Shown here: positions 24,570-32,931 of the stretch, piece by piece
Layout: each line of letters starts with the position of its first letter
Numbering within the stretch: position 1 is the first letter of the stretch
From: JADJVL01 sp039812765
GTDB lineage: Bacteria > Acidobacteriota > Holophagae > Holophagales > Holophagaceae
DNA length: 64,000 nucleotides
Assembly (NCBI GenBank): GCA_039812765.1
Contig: JBDIBF010000006.1
Location: forward strand, 6,803-70,802
Direction of reading: 5' to 3'
Made by a program: the position numbers and the translations under genes
Notes under the pieces: model-generated
Seen by the model: the letters and a program-made list of their open reading frames with translations, nothing else
Database searches by the model: none
Told to the model about the DNA's origin: nothing

Positions 24570-25304
24570 TCAGTGGACGGGTCGCACCCGGGCGTGCAAA
24601 GCCTCCCACGGTGCCCGCAACTCGACCTTCCCACTGCCTCCTGGCTCCGATAAGGCCTTCCAGCGCGGCGGGGGCAGCAGGCAGACCTCCGCGGGCCGCA
24701 GGGCGGGAAGCTCCAACTCGTCCCAAACCGAGAAAGCGGCGCTGCGGTGCTGCAACCCCGAGTTCATCTCGAGCCTTCCGGAAGGCAGGGCCCCAGGCAG
24801 CATCCAGGTTCCGAGCACCGTGACATCGGGGCCTTCGAAGGCCAGACACCAGCCTGCGACATGTCCTCCACCCAGTCCGATGGCCGCCAGGGTCGCGAAG
24901 GGCATCGTGCCGAAGTCCACTGCAGCGCCGCGGACGGCCAGCCGGTCCAGCAGTACGCCGGAGGCGGTGCGAAGGGCAGCGGGCCTGGGCAGACAGGGCA
25001 GAAGGCGCACGGTCCCCAGGCGGGGCGCCAGGATCTCCGGCAGGTCGCCTCGCTTGGCCCACTTCTCCGCGTAGGTGAAGGTCTGCCGCGCACGCTGAAG
25101 GGCCCGTGGCCCCGATTCCAGCAGCAGTCGAAGGCTGGGCGGCACCAGGGCCTCCGCCAGCGCCTCGGGACGCCCTTCCCCCAGCTTCCCCAGCCGGTAG
25201 GCCTCGATGCGGGACAGGTCCGCCACCCGGTCCTCGCCGAGGCGGGCCACCAGCGCCCGGCGTTCAACGGGGCCTTCGGGCCATGCAGCGGTGCCGAGGA
25301 TCAT
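24570..25304 (-). CDS. hypothetical protein, possibly a diverged fumarylacetoacetase-like N-terminal domain
   Basis: 244-aa protein overlapping the thioesterase gene by four bases (ATGA), so the two are translationally coupled. Its first 120 residues (ADLSRIEAYRLG, LPPSLRLLLESGP-like, VRLLPCLPRPAAL) recall the N-terminal region of fumarylacetoacetate hydrolase family proteins. The metal-binding residues of the FAH catalytic domain are not visible in the second half (GTWMLPGALPSGRLEMNSG). I therefore do not assign an activity. Convergent with the J-like gene, 9 bp away. Confidence 0.5.
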   Translation of the reverse strand: MILGTAAWPEGPVERRALVARLGEDRVADLSRIEAYRLGKLGEGRPEALAEALVPPSLRLLLESGPRALQRARQTFTYAEKWAKRGDLPEILAPRLGTVRLLPCLPRPAALRTASGVLLDRLAVRGAAVDFGTMPFATLAAIGLGGGHVAGWCLAFEGPDVTVLGTWMLPGALPSGRLEMNSGLQHRSAAFSVWDELELPALRPAEVCLLPPPRWKALSEPGGSGKVELRAPWEALHARVRPVH

Positions 25305-25708
25305 GCCTGTCGCTCCATCCACGCCCGGGTCTCCGCCCGGACGGCCACGGGCTTCGAGAATCCGGCGTCCATCATCACCTGCACGGTGTTCGCCTCGGCC
25401 AGCACGGCGCCGTCGCGGCGGCTGATCACCCTGTAGACGAGGTCGAAGCTGGTGTTCCCGAGGCGGCTGACGCGGATCTCCACCACGGGGTGGTCCTCGA
25501 TGAGGATGGGGCGGCGGTAGTCCACCTCGACCCGGGCGATGAGGAAGCCCTCGTCGGCGAAGGGGCGCGCACCCAGGTAGGCGTGCCACCACTGCCAGCG
25601 GGCATGCTCCAGGAAGGTCACCAGCACCGCGTTGTTCACATGGCCCAGGGCGTCCAGGTCCCGGAACCGCACTTCGATGGGGTGGGTGAAGGGAACCTTT
25701 TCGTCCAT
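25301..25708 (-). CDS. 4-hydroxybenzoyl-CoA thioesterase-like hotdog protein
   Basis: 135-aa single-domain acyl-CoA thioesterase of the YbgC/FadM hotdog family. The signature RFRDLDALGHVNNAVLVTFLEHAR (residues 14-37) carries the conserved catalytic Asp. VEVDYRRPILIEDHP and TVQVMMDAG fit the central strands. It would hydrolyse acyl-CoA thioesters in the cytoplasm; chain-length preference is unknown. Its stop overlaps the next gene's start. The start region is 34 bp from the divergent CPBP gene, so the two share a short promoter region. Confidence 0.88.
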   Translation of the reverse strand: MDEKVPFTHPIEVRFRDLDALGHVNNAVLVTFLEHARWQWWHAYLGARPFADEGFLIARVEVDYRRPILIEDHPVVEIRVSRLGNTSFDLVYRVISRRDGAVLAEANTVQVMMDAGFSKPVAVRAETRAWMERQA

Positions 25709-25742
25709 GGTGAGTCCAGGCTACCTGAGCGATGCTCAAGGG

Positions 25743-27086
25743 ATGACGGAATCCGACACCCCTGGCCGGTCGCCATTCCGCTTCGGCCCGGCCTTCGATC
25801 CCCTCCTGGGGATGCTCTGGACGCTGGTGGTCGCCCTGGGGTTCCTCTCGCTGGTGCAGCGCTGGCCCTCTGGCGCCCCCGCGCCCGCCACGTCCGCCGG
25901 ACTGCCCGCACGCCTCGCGGAATTCCAGGCCTTCGCCCTCGAACTGCGCCCGGCGGGGACGCCCCGCTTCCCTGGCCTGGCCCGGACGCTGCTCCAGCCC
26001 TGGGACCGGGCCGCGGGCGCGGTCCTGGCCGCGGAAGGGAAGGACCTTCCCACGGCCCGGGCCCTGGCCATGGAGGGGCCGGAGCCTGCCGGGGAAGGTG
26101 CCGCCTTCCGGGAGCTCTTCCGCGCGGCCTACCTGGACGGGCCGCTGCCGGAGGCGCCCCGGCGGGAGGTCTTCCAGGCGCTGGGAGACCGCTATGCCGC
26201 CCGCCTCCTCGAGGCCCGGTTGAAGGACCGGGCCCACGACCCCGCGGGGGCCAGGGCGATCCGGGAGTCCGCGCGCCGGGCCCTGGGGGCCCGATTCGTC
26301 GGGTTCGCGATCCTGGGCCTAGCGGTGCTGCTGTTCCTGGCGGCCGGGGTCGCCTTCGGGATCTTCCTCATCGTCACCCGCAAGGTGCCGCCCCGGCTCG
26401 AACTGCGGCCTTCCCCCCTGGACGGCCGGAACCTCGCCTGGGCCTTCGGGCTCTGGATCCTCGCCCTGATGCTCTCCGGCAGCGTGGCGGCCTTCCTCAT
26501 CCGCCTGGTGCCAGCCCTCCGGGCCGCCCAGCTCCTCCTCGTCTACGCTTTCCACGCCCTGGCCGGCGTATCCGTCCTCGCCGCCCTCGAGGGCCGGGGC
26601 CTGCGGGGCCTGCTCGCCCGCGTGGGGTCGCCCTCGCCGCTGCGCGCCCTGGGCTGGGCCGCGGGCTTCCTCGCGCTTGCGGTCGCCCTGGTGGCGGGCG
26701 TGGCCCTCCTGCTGGCGCCCCTGCTCCGGAACGCCCCGCCGCCGCAACGGGAGCTTCTGGAGATGATCCGCGGCTCCCACGGGATCCTGCCCACCGCCCT
26801 CCTCTTCCTCACGATGGCGGGACTCGCCCCGGCCTTCGAGGAACTGATGTTCCGGGGCACGCTGCTGCCCTGGCTCCAGTCCCGGCTCGGTCCCTCCTGG
26901 GCCGTTCCCCTCTCGGCCCTGGCCTTCGCCGCCATCCACCTGCAGCCCCTCGCCCTGCCCACCTTGTTCACCCTCGGCGCCGTGCTGGGACTGGCCGCGC
27001 GGCGCACCGGCAGCCTGCTGGCGCCCATCGCCGTGCATGCCGCCTGGAACGGAGGCGTGTTCCTGCTGATGAAGCTGCTGGCCTGA
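25743..27086 (+). CDS. CPBP-family intramembrane metalloprotease
   Basis: 447-aa membrane protein with an N-terminal helix (LGMLWTLVVALGFLSLV), a hydrophilic domain of about 150 residues, then at least seven hydrophobic segments. The C-terminal CPBP (CAAX-prenyl protease/bacteriocin-processing) core has EELMFRG (E366, E367, R371), the His motif AAIHLQP and HAAWNGG. Family members cleave within membranes or process peptides; substrates here are unknown. The N-terminal extramembrane domain is not one I recognise. I chose ATG 25743 as the first start after the divergent thioesterase gene. Confidence 0.88.
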   Translation: MTESDTPGRSPFRFGPAFDPLLGMLWTLVVALGFLSLVQRWPSGAPAPATSAGLPARLAEFQAFALELRPAGTPRFPGLARTLLQPWDRAAGAVLAAEGKDLPTARALAMEGPEPAGEGAAFRELFRAAYLDGPLPEAPRREVFQALGDRYAARLLEARLKDRAHDPAGARAIRESARRALGARFVGFAILGLAVLLFLAAGVAFGIFLIVTRKVPPRLELRPSPLDGRNLAWAFGLWILALMLSGSVAAFLIRLVPALRAAQLLLVYAFHALAGVSVLAALEGRGLRGLLARVGSPSPLRALGWAAGFLALAVALVAGVALLLAPLLRNAPPPQRELLEMIRGSHGILPTALLFLTMAGLAPAFEELMFRGTLLPWLQSRLGPSWAVPLSALAFAAIHLQPLALPTLFTLGAVLGLAARRTGSLLAPIAVHAAWNGGVFLLMKLLA

Positions 27087-27093
27087 GCGCCGG

Positions 27094-28362
27094 CTAACGC
27101 GTCAGCCCGAGGGCCCACCAGAGCACTTGCGCGGCCACGAATCCCGCCCCGAGGCCGAGGCCCAGGTTCCGCAGGAACACCCCGTCCACGCCGCCCGGGC
27201 CCTCGGCTCCGGGCTTCGCCGCGCCGGCGTTCCGGGGCCCCGGCTTCGCGGGTCCGGGCTTCCCAGGGTGCGCGGCCTTCCCCGGTGCGGGGGGCGCCTC
27301 CTCCGCTTCCGGCGGGGCCTCGGCCTCGGGCTCCTCGGCCTTGTCCAGGGTGATCTTGAGGGGCGTTCCCGGGGTGGAGAGGGGCGCGAAGTTCCCGGAG
27401 CTGAGGGGCGACTGCGCGAAGGTGCCCGAGGCCTGCAGGGAACCCGGCTTCGCCGAGGTCATGGCGGGCCGATGCTGGAGCCGCCGGACGAGCCCGATGT
27501 CCGTGGCCCCACCCTCCGTGGTGAGGGCCTCCAGGAGGCGCTTCTCGTGGGCTTCCGGCAGGCCCAGGCCCTGGATGAGGTCCGCCATGAACTCAGGGAG
27601 GCTGTCGTAGCGCTCCTCCGGATCCGCGTTGAGGGCCTTCAGGAAGGGCGCCGCGCAGGCCGGCGGCAGCTCTGCGGGGATGGCCGGGGGTTCGTGAAGG
27701 ATGTGGTTCACCACCTCAGCCACCGTGGTCCCGGGGTGCGGGAGCTGGCCGGTGAGGAGTTCCATGGCCGTGGCGGCGAAGGCGTAGCGGTCCGAGTTGG
27801 TGGTGGGGTCCTGGCCGCGGAGCAGCTCCGGCGCCGTGTAGGGCGGGGAGCCGAAGAAGTCCCCGGCGGCGGTGGCGCGGGGGGCCATGGTGCGGGCGAT
27901 GCCGAAATCCATCAGCTTCACGCGCCCCTCGCCGGTGACCAGGATGTTCTCGGGCTTGACGTCCCGGTGGACGATGGCGAGGCGGTGCGCGGCGCGCAGG
28001 GCCCGCATGGCCTGGATGAGGACGTTCAGGCAGCCCTCCAGGTCCAGGGCCTGGCCGTCGATGAGGCTGTCGAGGGTCTTGCCCTCCACGTACTCCATGG
28101 CCATGAAGGGGCCCAGGCCGGGCTCCTCGCCCACGTCGTGGATGGTGACCACGTTCGGGTGGTTGAGCTGGGCGCTGATCTCGGCCTCCCGCTTGAAGCG
28201 GTCCAGGGCCTGGGCCACTTCGGCCCCGCCTTCGGCCTTGACGACCTTGATGGCCACGCGGCGCTTGAGAAGCGGGTCCTCGGCGAGGAAGACCATGCCC
28301 ATGCCGCCCTGGCCCAGCAGCTTCTGGACTTGGTAGCGGCCGATGGTCCGGAGTTCGCTCAT
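27094..28362 (-). CDS. membrane-anchored Ser/Thr protein kinase
   Basis: 422-aa Hanks-type kinase. The glycine loop LGQGGMGMVFLAED, catalytic K39 in RRVAIKVVK, catalytic loop VHRDVKPENILV, DFGIART and APELLRGQD are all intact, so it should be active. A Pro/Ala/Lys-rich linker (about 330-395) leads to one C-terminal membrane helix (LGLGLGAGFVAAQVLWWAL) with almost nothing outside, so any sensor is lacking or supplied by a partner. It lies 34 bp downstream of a close paralogue and converges on the CPBP gene, 7 bp away. Confidence 0.93.
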   Translation of the reverse strand: MSELRTIGRYQVQKLLGQGGMGMVFLAEDPLLKRRVAIKVVKAEGGAEVAQALDRFKREAEISAQLNHPNVVTIHDVGEEPGLGPFMAMEYVEGKTLDSLIDGQALDLEGCLNVLIQAMRALRAAHRLAIVHRDVKPENILVTGEGRVKLMDFGIARTMAPRATAAGDFFGSPPYTAPELLRGQDPTTNSDRYAFAATAMELLTGQLPHPGTTVAEVVNHILHEPPAIPAELPPACAAPFLKALNADPEERYDSLPEFMADLIQGLGLPEAHEKRLLEALTTEGGATDIGLVRRLQHRPAMTSAKPGSLQASGTFAQSPLSSGNFAPLSTPGTPLKITLDKAEEPEAEAPPEAEEAPPAPGKAAHPGKPGPAKPGPRNAGAAKPGAEGPGGVDGVFLRNLGLGLGAGFVAAQVLWWALGLTR

Positions 28363-28396
28363 GGGGCTCCCGTGCCTGCAAGCATAGTCGTTCCCC

Positions 28397-30094
28397 TCAC
28401 ATCCCGCCCTCTTCCGCCCGCTGGAGCTGGATGGGATTGGGCAGGGGCTGCCCCGGCTCGACCCGCCCCAGCCAGGTCCGGTAGCCCGGCATCATGATCC
28501 TGAGCTCCCCCCGGCCGTCCATGGTCATGGGCAGCGCCTCCATGGGGGTGGTCCCGACCCGGACGCCGTTGAGGAACACCGAGGCTCCCCGGGGATCCGA
28601 GACCACCGGGTAGGCCCGAGGCTCGGGTTCCAGCCGGATCAGCAGGGAACGCTCCTCGGCGCCGATGGCATCCTCCCGGGGGAGGTACTGGTCCTTCTGG
28701 ACCCTGATGCGGCGGGCCTGGGCGTCCACCCGGATCTGGTCCAGGGGGGTGCGGCCCATGAACTTCCCGTCGATGAACACCTCGGCCCCCGAGGGGATGG
28801 AATCCACCGCCACCGCCCGGTCCCGCCATCCCAGGCGCGGGCCGACCCAGGAAAAGACCTGGAGGGCGAGCACCACGCCCAGGGTCCACTTCACCGCCCT
28901 CCAAACGCCCGGGGAGACCGTCGGGGGGGCCGTGCCCCGCTTCAGGGAAGTGCGGCTGCGGCGGCCGCTGGGATGGGTGTCCGTGCCTCCGGCCGGGCCC
29001 GGCAGGGGCTGGGCCAATTCGATCCGCTCGGCGCTGGCAGTGCTCCTGCGCGCCGCCGCCGAGGGCCGGCTGGCGGCGCTGGCGGCGGCGCTGGCGGCCT
29101 CGAAGAGCTGCATGGCCTGGGTCCGGCGCTGGGTGACGATTCCGGCGGCGCCGATGTCCTCCTCCTGGTTCAGCGTCGCGAAGAGGCGGGAGCGCAGCGA
29201 GGTGGGCCCCTCCAGGCTGTCGATGAGCTCCTCGATGAAGTCCAGCAGGGTCGGGTAGCGGTCGTCGGGGTCCATCTCCAGGGCCCGGCGGAAGACCCGA
29301 GCCATGCGGGGCGGCATGTCCGGCGGGATCTCCGGGGGGAATCGGAGGGTGTGGGTGATGATCGCGCCGATGTCCTTTCCCGGATGGGGCAGCCGCCCGC
29401 TCATGAGCTCGAAGGCCGAGGCGGCGAAGGAGTAGCGGTCGGAGCTGGGGGTGCCGAGGGAGCCCCGGAGCATCTCCGGCGCGGAATAGGCCGGGCTGCC
29501 GAGGAAGTCCCCGGTGCTGGTGATGCGCAGGGCCGTCGTCTCGGCGGCGTCCTGGGTGAGTCGGTCGTGCCAGTGGTCCCCCAGGACGGGCGACTCGGCG
29601 TGGTTCCCGATCTGGGCGAAGGTCCGGGCGATGCCGAAGTCCATCAGCTTCGCGCGGCCCTCGTCGCTCACCATGATGTTCGCGGGCTTGATGTCCCGGT
29701 GCACGATGGCGCAGCGGTGGGCGGCGCGCAGCGCCCGGCTGGTCTGGATGAGGACCTTCATCCGCGTCTCGAGGTCCAGGTCCCCGGCCTTGATGTGCTT
29801 GTTGAGGGCCGTGCCCTCCACGTACTCCATCGCGAGGAAGGGGCCGATCTCGGGCTCCACCCCCACGTCGAAGACCGTCACCACGTTGGGGTGGTTGAGC
29901 TGGGCGGAGGTCTCGGCCTCCTTGCGGAACCGCAGCATGGCCTGCTGGCGGACCTCCCCGTCGCCTTTCACGACCTTGATGGCCACCCGCCGCTTCAGGA
30001 GGGGGTCCTCCGCCAGATAGACGACTCCCATCCCGCCCTGGCCGAGCTGGCGCAGGACGTGGTAGCGGCCGATGGTGCGTGGGTCTCCGATCAT
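28397..30094 (-). CDS. Ser/Thr protein kinase with C-terminal PEGA repeats
   Basis: 565-aa Hanks-type kinase with LGQGGMGVVYLAED, K40 in RRVAIKVVK, VHRDIKPANIMV, DFGIART and APEMLRG. An Ala/Ser/Arg-rich linker (about 320-400) precedes a membrane helix (WTLGVVLALQVFSWV). Two PEGA-type repeats follow: SIPSGAEVFIDGKFMGRTPL and SDPRGASVFLNGVRVGTTPM, likely periplasmic or cell-wall facing. PEGA domains often bind surface ligands in bacterial kinases. It shares LAEDPLLKRRVAIKVVK exactly with the next kinase, indicating tandem duplication. Confidence 0.94.
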   Translation of the reverse strand: MIGDPRTIGRYHVLRQLGQGGMGVVYLAEDPLLKRRVAIKVVKGDGEVRQQAMLRFRKEAETSAQLNHPNVVTVFDVGVEPEIGPFLAMEYVEGTALNKHIKAGDLDLETRMKVLIQTSRALRAAHRCAIVHRDIKPANIMVSDEGRAKLMDFGIARTFAQIGNHAESPVLGDHWHDRLTQDAAETTALRITSTGDFLGSPAYSAPEMLRGSLGTPSSDRYSFAASAFELMSGRLPHPGKDIGAIITHTLRFPPEIPPDMPPRMARVFRRALEMDPDDRYPTLLDFIEELIDSLEGPTSLRSRLFATLNQEEDIGAAGIVTQRRTQAMQLFEAASAAASAASRPSAAARRSTASAERIELAQPLPGPAGGTDTHPSGRRSRTSLKRGTAPPTVSPGVWRAVKWTLGVVLALQVFSWVGPRLGWRDRAVAVDSIPSGAEVFIDGKFMGRTPLDQIRVDAQARRIRVQKDQYLPREDAIGAEERSLLIRLEPEPRAYPVVSDPRGASVFLNGVRVGTTPMEALPMTMDGRGELRIMMPGYRTWLGRVEPGQPLPNPIQLQRAEEGGM

Positions 30095-30145
30095 GGGATG
30101 GGATGCAAGGAGAGACTATACCTCCGGAATGCGCGTGGAACGCGG

Positions 30146-30151
30146 TAGAAT
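30146..30151 (+). promoter_or_regulatory. -10-like TAGAAT ahead of the EF-P gene
   Basis: TAGAAT (five of six) ends 21 bases before the ATG at 30173, in the 78-bp divergent gap with the kinase gene. A convincing -35 is not present. The 5' leader would be about 14 bases. Confidence 0.3.
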
Positions 30152-30172
30152 GGCCGTTTGACGAGGTCCGGC

Positions 30173-30745
30173 ATGGCGCTCCTGGAAGCCATCGACATCA
30201 AGCGGAAGATGTTCTTCGAGCACGAGGGCGTCCCCTACCATTGCCTCGACGCGGAGGTCAGCACGCCCACCGCCCGGGGCGGCCAGACGCTGGTGCGCCT
30301 GAAGATGCGCAACCTCCTCACCCGCGCGGTCTTCGACAAGACTTTCAAGGCCGGGGACAAGTTCAAGGAACCGGACCTGGTCATGGTGCCGGCCAGCTTC
30401 CTCTACGCCGACGGCGAAGGGGGCCACTTCATGGACCAGGAGAGCTTCGAGACCCACGAGATCGGCCCCGACATGCTGGGCGACGCCCTGGACTTCCTCC
30501 TGGAGGGCACGTTGGTCCAGATCCAGAAGTTCAACGGCAACCCCATCGGCATCCAGCTCCCCCTCCAGGTCGAGCTCGCGGTGACCTACACCGAGCCCGG
30601 CGCCCGGGGCGACACGGCCTCGGGCAACGTCACCAAGCCGGCCAAGCTGGAGACCGGCATCGAGATCAAGGTGCCCCTCTTCATCAAGGAGGGCGAGAAG
30701 GTCAAGGTCAGCACCGAGACGAGGGAATTCGCCGGCAGGGCCTGA
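30173..30745 (+). CDS. elongation factor P family protein, EfpL/YeiP type
   Basis: EF-P family proteins rescue ribosomes stalled at polyproline. The 190-aa product has the three beta-barrel domains and ends VSTETREFAGRA. The loop that reaches the peptidyl-transferase centre reads STPTARGGQT (residues 30-39), with Arg35 at the tip instead of the modified lysine of classic EF-P. This longer loop matches the SPTARGAAT-type loop of E. coli YeiP (EfpL) rather than PGKGQA of EF-P. I chose ATG 30173 over an in-frame TTG five codons upstream. Its stop overlaps the rsgA start as TGATG. Confidence 0.85.
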   Translation: MALLEAIDIKRKMFFEHEGVPYHCLDAEVSTPTARGGQTLVRLKMRNLLTRAVFDKTFKAGDKFKEPDLVMVPASFLYADGEGGHFMDQESFETHEIGPDMLGDALDFLLEGTLVQIQKFNGNPIGIQLPLQVELAVTYTEPGARGDTASGNVTKPAKLETGIEIKVPLFIKEGEKVKVSTETREFAGRA

Positions 30746-31848
30746 TGACCCGCAAGTTCCGCCTCGGCCAGAGCCGCCACGCCCAGGACCTGGACCACCG
30801 GGAGGCCTACAGCCGGGAGCGGAAGTCCGACAGCAAGCGCCGACAGCAGCGGGCCGAGCGGCTGGAGACGGGGATCCAGGCGAACGATCCCGAGGCGCTG
30901 CTGCGCCTGCCGGACGCGTCGCCATGGCTGCACCTGCCCGAGGCCACGCTGGTCACGCGCCACAGCCAGTGGGTGGACCTCGAGCTGCCGGACCGCACGG
31001 AGCTGCGGGCCACCCTCGGGGGGAAGCTCAAGGGCGTGAAGCTGGTGGTGGGGGACCGGGTGCGCTACAGCCCCATTCCCCTGGAGGCCGCGGATCCCAG
31101 CCTGCCCCAGGCCCAGGTGGTGGCGGTGCTGCCCCGGCGCACCCTGCTCAAGCGCGGCGGCATCGACGACCGGGAGCCCTGGCAGCTGGTCTGTGCCAAC
31201 GCCGACGAGCTCTGGGCCTGCGCGGCGGTGGTGGACCCGCCCCTGCGCCCTGGGCTGCTGGAGCGCGCCCAGGTGCTGGCCTTCGCGGCCGGCCTCCGGT
31301 TCCGCGCGGTGGTCACCAAGCGGGATCGCGCGTCCAGGAAGGACACCCTGCCCGAACTGGATCCGCTTCGGGCCCAGGGCGTGGACATCCTGGAGACCAG
31401 CGCCCAGACGGGCGAGGGGCTGGAGGCGCTGCGCGCGCTGCTGGCGGACCGCACCGCCGTGCTGGTGGGCCACAGCGGGGTCGGCAAGAGCACCCTGGTG
31501 AATGCGCTGCTCCCCGGGCAGGACCTGCGCACCGGCGGCATGTCCCGCTGGGGCACGGGCCGCCAGACCACGACCTCCGCGCGCTGGCTGCCGACCCCCT
31601 TCGGGGGCACGCTGGTGGACACGCCGGGGGTGCGGAACCTCAGCGTCCGCGGCTTCCCGCGGGACCTCCTGGCCGCGGTGTTCCCGGAGTTCCCCGCGGA
31701 GGTCCTGGAGGATCCCGCCGTCTTCGATCCCAACGACGACGAGGTGCTCGAGGCCCTGGGGGTCGAGTACCCGGAGCGGCTCCAGAGCCTGCAGCGGCTG
31801 TGGGCGGAGATGGAGGAGCGGAACCCCAACCAGAACGTGTTCCGATGA
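30745..31848 (+). CDS. rsgA: ribosome small subunit-dependent GTPase A, without zinc motif
   Basis: Circularly permuted GTPase that matures the 30S subunit. The 367-aa product has a basic N-terminal extension (about 45 residues), an OB-fold domain (residues 60-120) and GTPase motifs in permuted order: G4 TKRD, G1 GHSGVGKST (242-250), G2 TTTSARW, G3 DTPG (292-295). The C-terminal region after FPEF has no cysteine or histidine where RsgA/YjeQ proteins carry the Cys/His zinc knuckle. Coupled to the EfpL gene by a TGATG overlap. Confidence 0.88.
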   Translation: MTRKFRLGQSRHAQDLDHREAYSRERKSDSKRRQQRAERLETGIQANDPEALLRLPDASPWLHLPEATLVTRHSQWVDLELPDRTELRATLGGKLKGVKLVVGDRVRYSPIPLEAADPSLPQAQVVAVLPRRTLLKRGGIDDREPWQLVCANADELWACAAVVDPPLRPGLLERAQVLAFAAGLRFRAVVTKRDRASRKDTLPELDPLRAQGVDILETSAQTGEGLEALRALLADRTAVLVGHSGVGKSTLVNALLPGQDLRTGGMSRWGTGRQTTTSARWLPTPFGGTLVDTPGVRNLSVRGFPRDLLAAVFPEFPAEVLEDPAVFDPNDDEVLEALGVEYPERLQSLQRLWAEMEERNPNQNVFR

Positions 31849-31920
31849 CGAGCGGGGGGACCTCCCGCTCCCTGCGGTCGCTCTGCGCCCACGCATGCGG
31901 GGCCGCCCCACGCCCCCACG

Positions 31921-31947
31921 AGGCGCCTGGGCCGAGCCCAGTCGCCT
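31921..31947 (+). terminator. hairpin after rsgA
   Basis: CTGGGC/GCCCAG with a three-base loop extends outward, after one mismatch, through AGGCG/CGCCT. It lies about 75 bases past the rsgA stop in a GC-rich gap (31849-31974) with other inverted repeats. There is no T-run, so this could be an intergenic repeat instead of a terminator. Confidence 0.3.
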
Positions 31948-31974
31948 CGTCTCCCGCCTGCTAGGTTGGATTCT

Positions 31975-32928
31975 GTGCAAGACCGCATGCAGAGCGATTC
32001 CAAGGTGCTGGACCTCGTCTACGGCGGGGTCTTCGGCACGCTCTTCCCGCTCTTCCTCTTCGCCGCGCGGGCCTTCGAGCGGCGGGAGCGGGGCTTCGAG
32101 ATCGCCGACCAGGTGATCGAGGCCTTCGTGGCCCTGCGGCCCAAGTACCTCGACGCGGTCTGCGCCAACATGGCCCAGGTGCTGGGGCTTCCCGAGGGGC
32201 ATCCGGAGGTGCGGCGGGTGGCGCTGCGGGCCATCCGCAATCACGCCTACTCCTGGGTGGACTTCTTCCGCTTCGGCCAGCGCCCGGCGGAGGAGGGCTG
32301 GCGCGCCATCGACCGCATCGACGGCCGGGAGCACCTGGAGCGCAGCCTCGAGGCCGGGAAGGGGGTCATCCTCCTCACGGCCCACCTCGGCAGCTACGAG
32401 CTGGGCGGCCTGCTGCTGCGCAGCCGCGGGAACAGCATCCACGCGGTCTACAAGCCGGACCGCTTCGAGCCCGTGGAGCGTCTGCGCACGCGCATGCGCG
32501 AGAACGCCGGCGTGGTGGGCATCCCTGTTGGCGAGGGGTTCGCCACGCTGCCCCTGGTGAAGATCCTCCGGGAGGGTCGGATGGTGGGCATGCAGGGCGA
32601 CCGGGATTTCAGCCTGAACGGCCTGCCCATCCCCTTCTTCGGGCGGGAGGCCTTCTTCCCCCGGGGGCCCTGGGAACTGGCGGCCATGACCGGCGCCGCC
32701 ATCGTCCCGGCCTTCTTCTACACCAACGAGGAGCACCGCTTCGAGGCGGTCTTCGAGGCGCCGATCCACGTGGTCGGAGGCCGCGGCGAGCGCATGAAGG
32801 CCCTGGAGGCGGGCATGCGCCGCTACGTCGCCCACCTCGAGGACCTGGTGCGGGCGCGGCCGGACCAGTGGTACTGCTTCTACCCGTTCTGGGAGGATCC
32901 GAAGCGGCTCCCCGCCGGACCGGGCTGA
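31975..32928 (+). CDS. LpxL/HtrB-type lipid A acyltransferase-like protein
   Basis: 317-aa member of the lysophospholipid/lipid A acyltransferase superfamily. The catalytic HX4E is HLGSYE at H137-E142, with downstream YKPDRFEPVERLRTRMRE and DRDFSLNGLPIPFFG, characteristic of LpxL-like late acyltransferases. A hydrophobic N-terminal segment (GGVFGTLFPLFLFAARAF) would bind the inner membrane. It probably adds an acyl chain to lipid A or another lipid. Start is uncertain: GTG 31975, TTG 31966 or ATG 31987 are all in frame and none has a strong ribosome binding site. Confidence 0.82.
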   Translation: MQDRMQSDSKVLDLVYGGVFGTLFPLFLFAARAFERRERGFEIADQVIEAFVALRPKYLDAVCANMAQVLGLPEGHPEVRRVALRAIRNHAYSWVDFFRFGQRPAEEGWRAIDRIDGREHLERSLEAGKGVILLTAHLGSYELGGLLLRSRGNSIHAVYKPDRFEPVERLRTRMRENAGVVGIPVGEGFATLPLVKILREGRMVGMQGDRDFSLNGLPIPFFGREAFFPRGPWELAAMTGAAIVPAFFYTNEEHRFEAVFEAPIHVVGGRGERMKALEAGMRRYVAHLEDLVRARPDQWYCFYPFWEDPKRLPAGPG

Positions 32929-32931
32929 CCC

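Noticed and set aside
31849..31974. Third copy of the GC repeat after rsgA
   Set aside because: It has a similar composition and position, but no long exact match to the purH and rpmI copies, so it is mentioned only as a look-alike.
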